The position numbers and the translations under genes were made by a program. A stretch of DNA of 64,000 nucleotides, taken from positions 7,056,176-7,120,175 of the forward strand of contig NC_045144.1 in assembly GCF_008831285.2 (NCBI RefSeq), given 5' to 3'. Under the pieces are notes generated by a model. It had not been told where the DNA came from and made no database searches. It saw nothing but the letters and a program-made list of their open reading frames with translations. This document shows, one piece after another, positions 28,622-41,217 of the stretch. Source of the stretch: Nymphaea colorata. Its lineage: Eukaryota; Streptophyta; Magnoliopsida; Nymphaeales; Nymphaeaceae. How positions within the stretch are numbered: position 1 is the first letter of the stretch; each line of letters opens with the position of its first letter.

Positions 28622-30421
28622 GTCTCATATTCAACGCATTATAGAATTGAAATTGACACATTGATATCTACGTATAAATAAATTTTCGTATATTTTAAAC
28701 TGACAATTGGATCCTATTTTATTGTTTTCACTTTTATGGGTGTATATCCGGTTCCCATGTGATGTCGAAAATTGTTAATGACCCTTAGAACACCAACACA
28801 TGTTTTTTTCTTCTTCTTCTTCTTGAGAAACTGCACCCTGGTCACGAAGCTTTGTTGCTCGTTTAGAAAGAGAAATTGACAGGTACTGGACTCTTAGGTG
28901 ATAGAACTTTAAAGGACATTTAGTTATTTTAGATTTGAAATCTATGGATTCGATGTGGGATTGATGTGGCATACTTTTGCTAATGTCGCAAAAGATCTAT
29001 AGTAAAAATTCATGGTTCATCAAACTAAAGATCCACTTAAACACTTATTTTATTTATTTTACATTAAAAAAAAATTCACTCTTAAATCCACAATCTTAAA
29101 TCATGAGGATAATCTGAGTCTATCAAACGCTCCCCTTAGGGAATCATCTTGGTTGCTGATTCTTTTTAAGATAGATGGGTGAGAGAAAAATAAGTAGAAA
29201 ACTTGTTAAATAAGTACTGGATGACTAATATATCATAGACGAACTTGTTTATTGCTTCATAAGGTTTCACATAAAAAGTTACTTTGTATGGTAGATATAT
29301 TAGTTCTATAAATTTACTTGTTGCATTTTGTAAACCATCATTCAAGTTAACCAGATCACAAGGTGAAGAAAACATACACAGAAAGTAAATCATAACTTTT
29401 ATTTGAACGTAAAAATGTTGTTCTATATATGTCGACTTCTAAATTATCTCTTAAATGCGTTAGACAGGTTATAGTTTTGTATGTTGGGACTGAAAATGGT
29501 AGCGGCTTGGAAATGGTAGCAGCCGTTACTTTCGAGTTGAAAGGAATAATCATAAGTTCATATTGAAACACAATCATGGACCCCGAGGATGCTACTTGGC
29601 TACTATTGGTTTAGCAAATTGCATTGAACCTCACCAAAATATGAGTGTTGATTATTGGTCACAAGGGCCCATAATTTCCCAAGATCTCACGTCAGGAACA
29701 GGGTTCTATATCATGCTGACTTGAGTTGCTTCACACTTGCATGGTTCAGGGGCGACCGAAAAGGATACATGGAGACTTGATGATGAATATTTTTCAAACC
29801 TGTAGTTGTCATCTTATAAAGAAAAATCGGTCCATTCGTTGATTTGGTAGGATGATCTTCATGATCGGATGTCTATCTTCGTCCGTGTACTTGCGAGCGA
29901 CGTGGCTCTTCCCATTACACACACACTGCGCTTACCCCAAAAGCAAGATTCAAGTAAATATTAGGAGTCAAATGACAAAAAAAATTATGAATATAGAAAA
30001 AGAAAATGGAGTGTTTCTGTAACACCCAAAGAGTTCGATGTTAAAATTACGTGGCTGTTTACTTGGGCTGCAAATTAAATGTTGGTAAGCGTGACACTAT
30101 ATACATCATATCATATGTCATATATACATGATGGTATATATATATACATAATAACATATCATATAGTAACATATACAACTATATACAATATATATGTTAT
30201 ACATATATAACATATATAGTATATACTATATACAAGTATAACATATATATACTATACATGTTATATGTAGTATATCCGTACTTACAATATATACATGTTA
30301 CTATACGTGTTGATATGTAATATATATTATGACATAAGAACATATATATGTACTTAAATATGAACGTATACATATTATACATTATATGTTAATGTATACT
30401 ATATATGTATCTATAGCATTA

Positions 30422-30463
<42 letters not shown>

Positions 30464-31369
30464 AGGGATATACCACAGGTTCATCAACGCCTCAGAGCGT
30501 TTTATGTCGAAAAGAGTTTTAAAAAACAAATAAATAAATTATTTTTGTAACATGGGTGAAAAATACTCTTCAATAAAACAAACCAAAACAAAAATTACCT
30601 CCAACGAGGGAAAAAAAAAAAACCCCACGTGTGTTCAGGCTGACATGTTTACTCCAAAATTGATGAAAGTTGCTGCCTAAATGTTGATATTAATTTACCT
30701 GCACGCTTAGGTAGTTATTTCACACTATAGCTATAGCGTCTGTTCCAATAGTCAGTTGTTTGAATTAAGTCCCAAATTAGTTTATCACTTTTTAAGAAGC
30801 ACAGTAAACTTTAGTAATATAATCGAACAATAGTAAATTCTATATAACAAGCTAATACATGTCAATCATGTACAACATGAAATACATATTCAGTTTGTGC
30901 AATATGTACATGATCTTACATATATAAGTATGTATAAGAGAGGAATACGTACTACGAATACCAATTCAGACCAAAAATGTCAAAGTCAATTAGTAATTTG
31001 ATAGAAGTATCTCATGGTTTTCATCAAATATTCAAGTAGATATCAGATTTGTATGACATTTGAATCCTATTGCATGTAAAAGCTCAGATATTAATGTTTT
31101 GTTTTTTATATCCAAATATGGTCCTGATTGAGTCAAATTAAGCAAAATTGGAATGGTTATACATGTACAGTAATGCCAATTAATCCCAAACTTAATCTAA
31201 TACAATATTGGCATGCTCATTATGAACAAAAGATATGTATTACATACGAACAAGCCTTTGCGACCCAATTAAGCGGATGGAGTGAAGCAGTCCTAGTCAT
31301 ACTAAGGAAGTCAAAATATCCGATTTGGATTAGATATTCAACTGAACTGTTCTAGAAAAATAATATGTG
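28622..31369. other. Intergenic DNA, including a TA/CA-rich palindromic stretch
   Basis: No gene recognised. From about 30100 to 30465 the sequence is almost wholly made of ATATATAC, ATGTTATA and ACATATAT words and ends in a (TA)n run (30425-30461). It could fold into many hairpins. A poly-A/C block AAAAAAAAAACCCCACG lies near 30610. Confidence 0.5.
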
Positions 31370-31443
31370 GAGAAATTAACACCTGATTAAGAGATCGCAT
31401 CGATCCGGATTTAAGAGATGACATCTGATTATATTTAATTTGG

Positions 31444-31474
<31 letters not shown>

Positions 31475-31735
31475 CTATCAGATTCAGATTTGGATTGGAT
31501 TTAGTTTTAAACAAATATCATATATCCTATGCTCTTACATGTTGAAAATCAAATTCAGATTCAGATGTAAATGTAAAAATCAGATATGGATGGGATTCAA
31601 ATTATGATATCGAATTTCAGATTCAAATTCAGATACAACTTTTCCTGATTCATATTTAAATTCGAACATGTAAACACCTGAAACAGTGAATATGGTTAGG
31701 AGTATATCGGATTCGAACACGATCCATTGACATCC
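31370..31735. mobile_element. Member of the GATGTCAATGGATC MITE family
   Basis: The right end reads GATCCATTGACATCCC, the inverted form of the terminus seen at 45836-46241. The interior has repeated TTGGATTGGATTTAGTTTTA and AGATTCAAATTCAGATA words and a (TA)n run at 31447-31470. The left end is uncertain. Confidence 0.5.
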
Positions 31736-32334
31736 CCTCTTCATACTCATGCTGGTCAAACATGAAATTAGAATGAATTTTGCTTGGTGAGCTGCTTTTT
31801 ACTGGTTACAAATGACCACTGGAAGAGCAAAGCTTGAGAAGTTAGCTCGGCTCGGCTAATTTCCAAACCCTCGAGCTCACTTATCGATTCAACTTCCCTA
31901 TAAGATGACTTAAAGTAGTGACTTAAGACCACGAGTGATGTTTGTAAGTTGGTTTCCCCTTTATGTAGAATCCCGTTTTAGCTCCTGAAGCCCAAACTAC
32001 TCTTTTTCATCAATTATTTGCTCCACTTCCATTAATTTTGGGCCCTACATGTCTCTTGGCCTACCCATGTCTTGCCTTTTTCACTCATTGAATGGGGAAC
32101 AAGAAAGAACTATTTCTTGATTCCACTTCTTATCCATCACGCTTCAATCTTAATCGATGTTATAATTCAGTCCAAGCAGGTTGGCTTGTGATTGCTAATC
32201 GCTATCCTTGAGTCAGACTCCCACTACAACCATCTCTTTCGAGATTAGATTTGGCTCTAATAGGTTTTATTGTCCAATGGGGACAAATTTACATGTGTCT
32301 TGTTGGATCTTTACGGAATATCAGCCCCGAGGAT

Positions 32335-32410
32335 TGTAGCGCGACCGGCTCGGGTCAGCAGCCATGCACTAGGCAGCTGGTCCCTGGTTCGAATCGCAAT
32401 TAGGGCGGTA
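32335..32410 (+). mobile_element. tRNA-derived SINE head
   Basis: An A-box-like TAGCGCGACCGG (32337-32348) is followed after about 38 bp by a perfect B-box GGTTCGAATC (32386-32395). The patch is GC-rich in AT-rich surroundings. It does not fold as a complete tRNA by eye, so a SINE is more likely than a tRNA gene. Confidence 0.5.
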
Positions 32411-33249
32411 CTCTCCTCATGTGCCATGGGTAAGGGTACGCAGCAATGTACAACTTAAAGTACGGTGCGGGTGCATACACCTGGCATTGACACAGCTCTA
32501 GAACTTTAGGTGGATAAAAGAAAGGGGCTTTGGTCTTCCCTCGGGTGTTAGAATTAGCCTCCCGCTCACCTGATCTTTGGAGAATATCGCACCTTGGTTC
32601 GGTTATACAAGAATGTACTGAAGAAAGCATGAGCCAGACCCGGAAAAAACCATGCCGCTTCTTAAAGAATCATGGACCTCTTAATCTGAACTTGAACTGG
32701 ATTCAGATTTTCAATTGGATCACTTTAGAAGAATCATGCCCCGCACTTCGATGTCGAATCCATGACAGGACTCTAAATCTCTTTCCATGCTAAGATCAGA
32801 TCTTATCCAATTGGCAAAGCTTTTAGGAATCTATCCAGAGAGTTCGCTTTCAATAATTGTTTGATCTGCTTTAGTTAATTACCTTTTATTTTTCTAAAGA
32901 ATCTTGTGGGTAGTGCAATCTTATACCAGAACAGTTTGCTCCAGTTCTTTCTTCATTCCCTGTCCACAACTTCAACTAAAATCATGAAGGGAAACAAAAT
33001 TTACATTAATGTTTTTAATCAGGAAAACATAAAAATATTGTCAAAGTGTTATGGAACATTTTCGGTCCCTATTCTCTAAAAAAAAAAAACACTAAATCTA
33101 ATTTGTTTACGTCTCTTTTGATGGTCTAATAATTTCCACTTTTTTATGGAAAATTTTAAGGAGAATGTAGCCAGTTTTGTTTTCGGGGTCCAAAATCCAA
33201 AAGGGCAAAAAATGGGGTCTTCATCTTTATTTGATCTTTTGTAATGATG

Positions 33250-33310
33250 AGCCAGAGGGCCATAGCATAACGGTGAAGCTCGGCCGCCAGTTTGATTCTT
33301 ATGAATGCTA
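33250..33310 (+). mobile_element. Possible SINE head
   Basis: An A-box-like TAGCATAACGGT (33263-33274) is followed by GTTTGATTC (33290-33298), one mismatch from the B-box consensus. The spacing is shorter than usual, so confidence is low. Confidence 0.3.
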
Positions 33311-34109
33311 TTTTTCTGAACTGCAAAAAGTAGCATGCATTACTCTTAAGTTGAAGGTAATAACTGTAAGTTCATTCAGGTCCCAAAGCACCTCTAGATC
33401 GAGTGACAAGAGAAAGGAGAGATGACTTTGGCTTCTTCAAGATATCCCCTGCTTGCTTTCTAGTACCAGAATTCAACATCTTCTCAAAGAATACCTACGC
33501 TATCAAAGACTTACTCAGCTTATGATGCCAAGTCCCAAGGTCCTATAAATGGAAAAATAACCAAACTATCCAAAGATCTTCCTTTCGCAAATTAATTTTT
33601 AAAAATATCAAATGTAATTTTTTTTTTTGGGAAAAGTTTAACTAAATATCATTTAAGAGTTCAAATTCCATTCTTGATACATAATGGAAATACCTTGAAG
33701 AGACCAAAGCCCTTTTTCCTTTAGAGGGTCAGACAACAAGAGAGATTAAAGATGAATATTGTTAGTTCCCTGAGTGGGGTTCTCAGGACTGTTTTAGATA
33801 ACACTGGCTCCAGCACCAGCTTTCTATGAGTGATCCTCCAATTTAACGGCCCTAGCAAGGACTGCTTTAAATATTATCCATGATGGGGTTAGGTCGGTCA
33901 GGACAAGGGCAGAACAAATGGTGGCCGGAGATTTGCCTCCCAAACACATGATGTATACAATGATCACTGTCATTGCATCATGCACCAATGTGGGTCCAAT
34001 TAACTTTAAAGCTGTTTATATATTAAAAAAAAAAATTTAACCATGTCTGGAAATGTTAAAAAAATGCAGGCTTGTTTGTTTCATTCAAAAAGCCGAGCTT
34101 GGTGCCTAA

Positions 34110-34340
34110 AGGGGCACAACTTAACTGGTTGGGTTAGAGGCTTGTAAAAGGTATGTCTCTAGTTCAATTCTCGTGGACGCTATGTTTCTGTGTCTTAAGG
34201 TGGTATTGCGCGGCATCCAAGTTGAACGGTGTCCCGTTTTATCACTGACACCGACGCAACTCAAGACCCCGAAAGCAAGAAAAATGAAGGGGCTTTCGGG
34301 CTTCGCTTCGGTCCGTAGAATTGACCCTCTCACTCACCCG
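34110..34340 (+). mobile_element. tRNA-derived SINE with body
   Basis: TTAACTGGTTGGG (about 34121) fits an A-box and GTTCAATTC (34162-34170) is a perfect B-box. The body that follows includes GACACCGACGCAACTCAAGA (about 34248). A similar phrase recurs at about 37608-37650, which supports a dispersed family. Confidence 0.5.
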
Positions 34341-35928
34341 AAAAGCAAAGCTTAGTTATCCGATGCAAGGGAACCCTCGTCTTGGCCAATTCGATATATG
34401 AAACTGATCATGCAATCTCCTGACTGCCGAATCGGTTGAGCAACAAATATACATCCGATGGGGGGCATTTTTGTAATTTTGTATAAAGGAGCGTACGTTT
34501 TATACATTTTAAATTTTTTTACAATCCTTCCTTATCCTTTAAGAAAAAAAGGAAAAAAAAAACTTCTTTTGATTATTTTAATGAGGGTATAAACTTAGGA
34601 ATGTGGATTGGATTTGAATTGTATATCAAGTACAATCCGGCCCGATGATAAGGCCGGAGGCGCAGTCTAATTAAGATAAAAGATATATTTTTTAATACAA
34701 TTTAATGTATAAATATTAATTCATTATAACAAAATATATAGAATTATATCATTTATAAATAAAATAATAATTAAAAATATGCTATTAAAGCCGAGTAGTA
34801 TATTCACAATTTTTAGAGGGGCCAAACAGTGTGCTTTTCAAAATGTTTAGGAGTGCCAAACTAAAGACTTTCAAAATATTAGGTGGTAAATTTTAGTTTT
34901 TCAAAAAATGAAAGAGAGAAGCATGGCCCCTGCCGCCCCTCTAACTCCATCCCTGTACATCTGACCAAGTTGAATGACGGGCTCAGATGAGCAATTGCTT
35001 CAAAAAGTCAGATTAGAAAAGATTTAACTAATCAGATTGATTTCGGATTTGGTTCTAGATAAACATTATCTCCAATTTAGATTTGAATTCAGTTTTAAAT
35101 GAATATATTATATCCAATATCCAGACATTTTACAGTTTTAAATTCTCTTCTCAATGTATCATACTGTGGTTTGGGTAGACATTAATGAAAAGGCAGATTC
35201 AAATTTGGATATGAATTTGAAAGTTTGATTCAAACCAGATTCAGGTCACGAATATGAATAAACAAATTTGGATATGTAAATTTTGTATTTATTTATATTC
35301 GAATCCAAATATGTGAAAATATTGATAAATTGGATATGGTAAAAGATAAACCTTATTGGAATCTAATCTAATAGGTTACCTTGGGAAGTTCTCTTACATC
35401 TCGCGTGTTTATGAAAGCATCATTGAGAGACTTTGAATTTGCATCAAAAACCAGTTGTCTCACCACGCATGCATGCACATGCATTATGGAAGTGCAAGTA
35501 CGCACGTGCATTGATGGGTGTCTTTCCCAACAAGTTCTATCTAGATCTTAATCAGGAAAGGAGAAACAAAGAAACAAATTTGGATTTCGGATTTGAAATT
35601 GAAATCCATTGGCTATAATTTGCGCTTGGAGAAGGATATAAACAGTTATTCAAATTTCAGTGTTAACTTTTGCATCTAGATACACATGAGTTTGATTTTA
35701 AAGAATGTGTGTGTTTTTTACTTTGGTTTAAATTGGAGTGAATAATTTAAATTTGGGTTTTTCCAGGTCCATCTGAGTATGAATCTAAACACAATGATAG
35801 GAGCACTATGTGAATAGACTATAAAAGGGTCGTTTGGCAATAGAAACAGTACAATACTCTTCTAGCCTCTACTTATGTGTAGTGGGACTCAACTTTAGTG
35901 GTTGGTCTTCTAGACCTCGTACCACATT
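34341..35928. other. Intergenic DNA with a GATTTGGAT-type repeat
   Basis: No gene recognised. From about 35030 to 35370 the words GGATTTGGTTCTAG, TTTGGATATGAA and TCGAATCC recur, as in the MITE family at 45836-46241, but terminal repeats are not identifiable. Confidence 0.4.
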
Positions 35929-36030
35929 AGGGAGTCCATAGTACGCACCCACCTACCAGTATAGGGAGTCCATAGTACGCACCCACCTACCAGTATAGGG
36001 AGTCCATAGTACGCACCCACCTACCAGTAT
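35929..36030 (+). repeat. Three perfect tandem copies of a 34-bp unit
   Basis: The unit starting AGGGAGTCCATAGTACGCAC repeats at 35929, 35963 and 35997 without a mismatch. Each copy contains CCCACCTACC. Perfect identity implies recent expansion. It lies in non-coding DNA. Confidence 0.97.
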
Positions 36031-37156
36031 AGTAGCACAAGTAGCTTTCGTATTAGGCACCAGATTAGCTGTCATGCCTAAATCCTACCCAAAGATTAAG
36101 GTAGATCTATAAAACATTTTGTTATAATGTTTGCTGAATTTATCTAAACTTTGGAGCAGATTCATGAAACAATAACATTCATAAAACAATAACAAGTTGT
36201 TACTGTTGTCAAATCGCCCCAAACATATTGTGTTTGTTTACCACAAAACATTTAGGATCATCAAACAAATCAAGAGGCTACTAGTAGAATTCATTGTTTG
36301 TTGTTGTAGTATGCATGTGTGTGTACAGATTTGAGCTATGATTTTTTTCTTGGGCCAAATTAAAATTTTCGAACTTTTAATGTATAAAATTTGATTTTTC
36401 GAAATCTCAAGGGTGCCATGGCAGCATTGTGCCCCCTGGCTCCGCCCCTGTATATATGCATGTACACATGTACAACCGTAGCCCTACTTGTCTTGTTGAT
36501 TCATGGTGTCTTTGAGACATTTCAACCACTTAGTCCATATGCTAGGTATTATAGAAAGCCCCGCTGCAGACAAAATCGCAAAAGATATAAGTTCACGTGT
36601 CACCACCGTGGAGAAGTTAGAAGCCAAGGTATCCAAAGCTGAAGAATAGAAGAAAAGAAGATAGCAACCATGCATGGAAAGTTCTCGTCAAGAAAGACAG
36701 GAAGGAAGCGACATAGAATTAGAATCAGCATCTCTCATTCAATTAGTGGAGGCCCTTCAACCACTTAATAAAGCAAAATCACTCCATCGGTGGAGCTGCC
36801 ATCTCCACCTTGTCTTTGAGATTTCTTGGATCCGGCTATTTTCCATATGAGTCCTAGTGAAAATTCTGTCTGCAATTATTATCGCGTTAGTTTATATCCC
36901 TCCTGTGTTTCTATGGCAGATGAAACGTACCTTGGCTTAATTCAAAACCTCACCACGAACTTCCAAAGGATTATTGAAAATCAAGTTTTAAAGTTCCTAC
37001 CATTAAGGGGCATGTAAAAAGACATGTTTTTACTTTGACTCCCCTAGGTAGGTATCAGTAAGGTGCGGTACCCAAGTTGGATGGTACACTATTATTGTAA
37101 TACCTGAAAAAATTTAGTCTCGTGTGCAGTACCCAAGTTGGACGGTACATCATTAG
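36031..37156. other. Intergenic DNA, no gene recognised
   Basis: Non-coding as far as I can see. At about 37069-37180 the phrase ACCCAAGTTGGA(T/C)GGTACA followed by ATTA(T/G)TGTAA(T/C)ACC occurs twice, so the element that starts at 37157 is preceded by a partial copy of its own start. Confidence 0.4.
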
Positions 37157-37596
37157 TGTAACACCAAAAATCTAGTCTCATGCTGAAGATTTTGAGAGAT
37201 CTTCAAGAGCTTATAAAGGAGGTTGTTAAAGTAGTTGATTATCTTGATTTATAGTCTTTTTTAAGCTGAAACCATAACTGTTAGGGTGCAGGTTGTGATT
37301 CGTTGGCCCAAGGACCCAAGCCTGAGAGTGGGTCTGGTCGTTACAATGATATCAAAGCTAGATTCAAACACTTGGACCTGAGGTCCCACATGCGTGTGTC
37401 TTAAGCGAGGTAAATTGTAACGCCTCAAAAGTTTAGTTTGATATTGAACATTTTGAGATATCTTGACATATAAAGGGGGTTTGTTAAAGTAGTTTGTTGT
37501 CCTGGTTTTTAACATTTTTTGAGCTGAAACAAAAACTGCTAGGGGGTATATTGGGATCCGCCAGATTAAGGGTCTGAGTTGGGTCAAGTCATTAAA
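37157..37596 (+). mobile_element. Second TRIM-like element (short direct repeats, tRNA-Met primer site)
   Basis: Repeat A (37157-37345) begins TGTAAC and ends GTTACA. It is followed at once by TGATATCAAAGC (37347-37358), close to the TGGTATCAGAGC primer-binding site. After only about 70 bp a diverged second repeat begins with TGTAACGCCTC (37416) and runs to about 37596. Shared blocks include TTGTTAAAGTAGTT and GAGCTGAAAC. The short interior has no coding capacity. The element is old: the repeats differ at many sites and no target duplication is visible. Confidence 0.6.
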
Positions 37597-39114
37597 GTTG
37601 CCAACACTGACACCGATGCAACCCAAAACCTTGGAGACAGGAGAAATTGAGGGGTTCTTAGGGTCTCTTTTTCAAGTGACTTCTATTAGTAGCTAATTAC
37701 TAAACCCAGGTGTAATTTTACCTTCTTATCTAGAGTTTATCTTATATAGGATTGTTAGTTCTGTAAATTAATTAAATAAGATTGTAGAATACTGTATGGA
37801 CTTTATGGATCTATCCAAAAAAAAAATCATAACCTTGTACAAAAAAAAATACATTGTTTACCTTTGGCCCAAAAAGTTACACAGCATTTATCCATTTGTT
37901 GAAAATCATAATAGAAATATCTGAATGTAATTGGTGTATATAAAATTTATGAGAATGAGAACTCTTCTCTAAGAGATTTTTCAAATTGGTGCACTTGGTT
38001 TGGCTGTATCTAGAGATGAACTCTCATACTTTGTGGGTGACTAACTATTATTTTTGCATATAGTTTCTTTTATTCAAATTTGAAGTATTTGAACATTTTA
38101 AAGAGCTCAATAGTCACTACAATATCATTAGCTCCAAAAAAAAGTCAGTAAAAGGGAGGGGGTGCCAGGGCCACCAAAATTCGGGCATTTGATTGCCCTG
38201 GATCTAAAATACTTGGAGTTCAAAACTCATGAATTTAAGATCAAAACCCCCTTCTCCCTCCCTCTTCCCGGATCTTAAGTGTTCGACCTTTTTTTCAATG
38301 TAACAATGTATGGCTCCTAAGCGGAACATAAAATCTTTTGTTTGATAAATCTTAAATTTTGACATGCATCTTTTGTCACATGAACAAAAACATGTTACCC
38401 AAAGGATTTTACTGCTTTGACATCGTGAAAATTGCCAATAATGGTGGTACAGCTAATACTTTAATAGCGGAATGTGCGCTTTCCCCTTCACCGGCATGAA
38501 AAATAAGTCGGAAATTTTTTTTTTTCAAAAAAAATCACAGAAAATAGAACCAATGACTTTATAAACAAGCGACAGTAAGTGGGGCGAAATACGTATCAAT
38601 CAAGAATCACACAAATAATGCATCAGTGAAGATCCTGAACAGAGCACGGTGCATTCTTCATGTCAGAGAAATACTTCATCAACTTTGAATGGCACGCCAG
38701 GATTGCGCCGCTATTAGTCAATATTCGTTGGTGCTTTTGTTGCGTATTTGAAATATTCAATAATGCAGTAAAAGCATCACAGAACAAGTAGATGCAATGA
38801 ATAAGAAACAATCTCAGTTTTTTTTTTTTTAATTCAGTTCAGCAGTTAATAAAATAAAAAGAAAAAGTGTAAACTAATATTAGATTATCTTTTTTTAACT
38901 GGTTTTTCTCTCATCCGTCAATCTGAAAAAGATAAAGAGCAGAGATTGTCATTTGTCAATCTAACATTTAAGTATCTAACACCTGAATTTTTCTCTTTTC
39001 TTTCTCTTTATCTATATAATATGTATGTATGTATGTATATTCCATTGTCAATTTGCTTTGATCATTCAAATTTCAAGCATTAACATTAGCAAAGCTTCTG
39101 GCGCTTAACCAACA

Positions 39115-39145
<31 letters not shown>

Positions 39146-39933
39146 GTGTGTGATGCACTAGCACGAGTAGTATATTCAATCTATTCTTGTTGCCCTCAAA
39201 TTGGCACATACATAAAACATGGCATTTCAAGGTCACCGACAATGACTAATTGAACTTGGCAGCTAAAGAATGACAACTCTCTCTCTCTCTCTCTCTCTCT
39301 CTTTCACACACACAGACATACGCACATGAATCCTTGGTGAGTACCATGGCCAAATGGCAACTGGCATATAGTAGCAAAAGAATATGATTGTTCATTGGAA
39401 GCAAGGGAACATAGATAGTCTCTGTACCTAACATCGAAAGAGGCTCCCAATTATTCAAGCTAAGTTTGATGGTGCTACGTTGCTTTCAATCTCTTTCGAC
39501 TTCCATGTTTTGAGTCCTCGAGGAGCGACCGACCGAAAAGAATGCATGATCACTCGATGGTTGCCTCAAAGAATAGAGAGCTTTCGTGGGCAACGTGGCT
39601 CTTCCTATTACACTTACTGTGCTCCCCAATGAAACCTTTGGAAATTGATGAAAATGATCCACTTTATGGTTGCATGTAGGCTTATAGGCTGCTGAGATTT
39701 CCATCAATGTCACTTACTAGCCCAATAATATCATCTAGATGAGTTTTCGTTGTTGATGTTAGTATATCTTTTGACGGAGCAAGTTCGTCCATTAACATGC
39801 CTATCATCCGCCACCTACATGTGAGCGATGTGGCTCTTCCTATTACACTTACTATGCTCCCTGTTTTCGATGAGTAGAAGAAATATCTCATCACCTTCTT
39901 CCCCTCCCTCTCATCCTTGCCTCTAAGGGCCAG
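37597..39933. other. Intergenic DNA, no gene recognised
   Basis: Contains (GTAT)n at about 39019-39037, (TA)n at 39127-39145 and (CT)n at 39278-39303. The phrase GTGGCTCTTCCTATTACAC occurs at about 39596 and 39829 and in similar form at 29899, a small dispersed repeat. No gene is seen. Confidence 0.4.
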
Positions 39934-40135
39934 GCTTGGGTCAGAGTCCCTTGGAACAGGGCGCAGCAGAGGGTGAGCCCCATCGTGCCCATACACTAAG
40001 CAACGACTGGGCCTAAGTCCCCCGGAACAGGGCGCCGGGACTCCGAGAGGGTGAGACCCGTTGTGCCTGAACACCTGAGCGACGGACTGGGTCCGAGTCC
40101 CGCGGAGCAGGGTGCCAGAGAGGGTGAAAGCCCTG
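39934..40135 (+). rRNA. Tandem triplicate of a 25S rRNA fragment (not a functional rRNA)
   Basis: Three tandem, diverged copies (about 39934-40006, 40007-40086, 40087-40135) each carry a GTCCC...GGAACAGGGCGCC core, then GAGAGGGTGAGA(G)CCC and CGTTGTGCC-like sequence. From memory, plant 25S rRNA has this order near its 5' end: CGGACCGGGCCCAAGTCCCC, then GGGGCGCCGGAGAGGGTGAG and CCCCGTCGTGCCC. No other part of 25S rRNA is present. I read this as a short rDNA fragment inserted and then amplified in tandem, or a repeat derived from it. Confidence 0.7.
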
Positions 40136-40437
40136 TCATGTAAAATCGTCATTTTCAGCACTGAAAGTAAACATTTTCATGATTTCTTAGCTTTTGGCCT
40201 TGGGCCTACATGTTTCATGTGATACCCATGTCTTGCGCTTTTCACTCACCTAGTGGGAAACAAGAAAGAACTGTTTCTTGATTGCACTTCTTAACCGATT
40301 TCCAGCTTGGTGTTAGATTCAGATCCAGCAGCTTGGTTCTTGATTGTTCGGCTAGAACCTAACTCACATGGGTCCAAGTACACGTATGAAGATAATGATG
40401 TGGGTACGGCAGTTTTTGAATATATATATATATGCCC

Positions 40438-40635
40438 ACACTCATACATACATATGCTAAGTACCACAAAAAAAAGAAATTTAGAATATAAGTAACATTT
40501 AAATAAACAAGTAATATAAGTATATATATATATATATACATACACACACACACTCATACATACATATGCTAAGTACCACAAAAATATATATATATATATA
40601 TAAGTAACATTTAAATAAACAAGTAATATAAGTAA
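40438..40635 (+). repeat. Two tandem units of about 112 bp with embedded (TA)n
   Basis: CTCATACATACATATGCTAA starts at 40441 and again at 40553. Each is followed by AGTACCACAAAAA, a variable spacer or TA run, and then AGTAACATTTAAATAAACAA. The duplication is local and non-coding. Confidence 0.88.
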
Positions 40636-41217
40636 AAAAAGTACATGTTAGTGACCAATAACATAGAAAAAACATAATGAAAATTAAGTTGGAAATAAGG
40701 TAAATCAAGTAAAAATGAGCAGTTTAGATTAATTTCAATCCAAAAAGTGCTTAGGTGTGTCGAAGTGTCTGCTTTGTTGTGTCGATACAGTGACACAGAT
40801 GCAGGGACTTTATTGAAGTACCAGCGTGACTTTGGATGGAACCCTGTACCTCTGGATCCGGATTTGGATTTAACAGGTATTAATGTCAGATAGGGAAACA
40901 TGTGTGCATGTCCTATCAGATCTTGTATACAATATCAAATCTGGATCTGATCATATAGAGATCTGATCACAATACAAGTTTTCATGGTTTCTTTACGTTG
41001 ATTCATATTGGACTTGCCCTAGGTTCAGATTTTCTGTGGAGTTTCTAATAATCATGCCTAGCTAGTAGTTCTTCACCAAATATGATCAGCCATTATAGGT
41101 CCAGGTTCTTACATAACTGTTCATGCTAAGATCAGATCTCATCAGATCCAATGCAATGTGTTCTATCCGGTTTGGTTGGCAATGCTTTCTTCTCATAGAA
41201 AGTAAGGCGTTGTTCCT

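Noticed and set aside
32335-32410. Possible tRNA gene (B-box GGTTCGAATC)
   Set aside because: No complete cloverleaf with paired acceptor stem could be drawn; listed as a SINE head instead.
39682-40161. 159-codon minus-strand frame
   Set aside because: Much of it is antisense translation of the tandem 25S rRNA-derived units.
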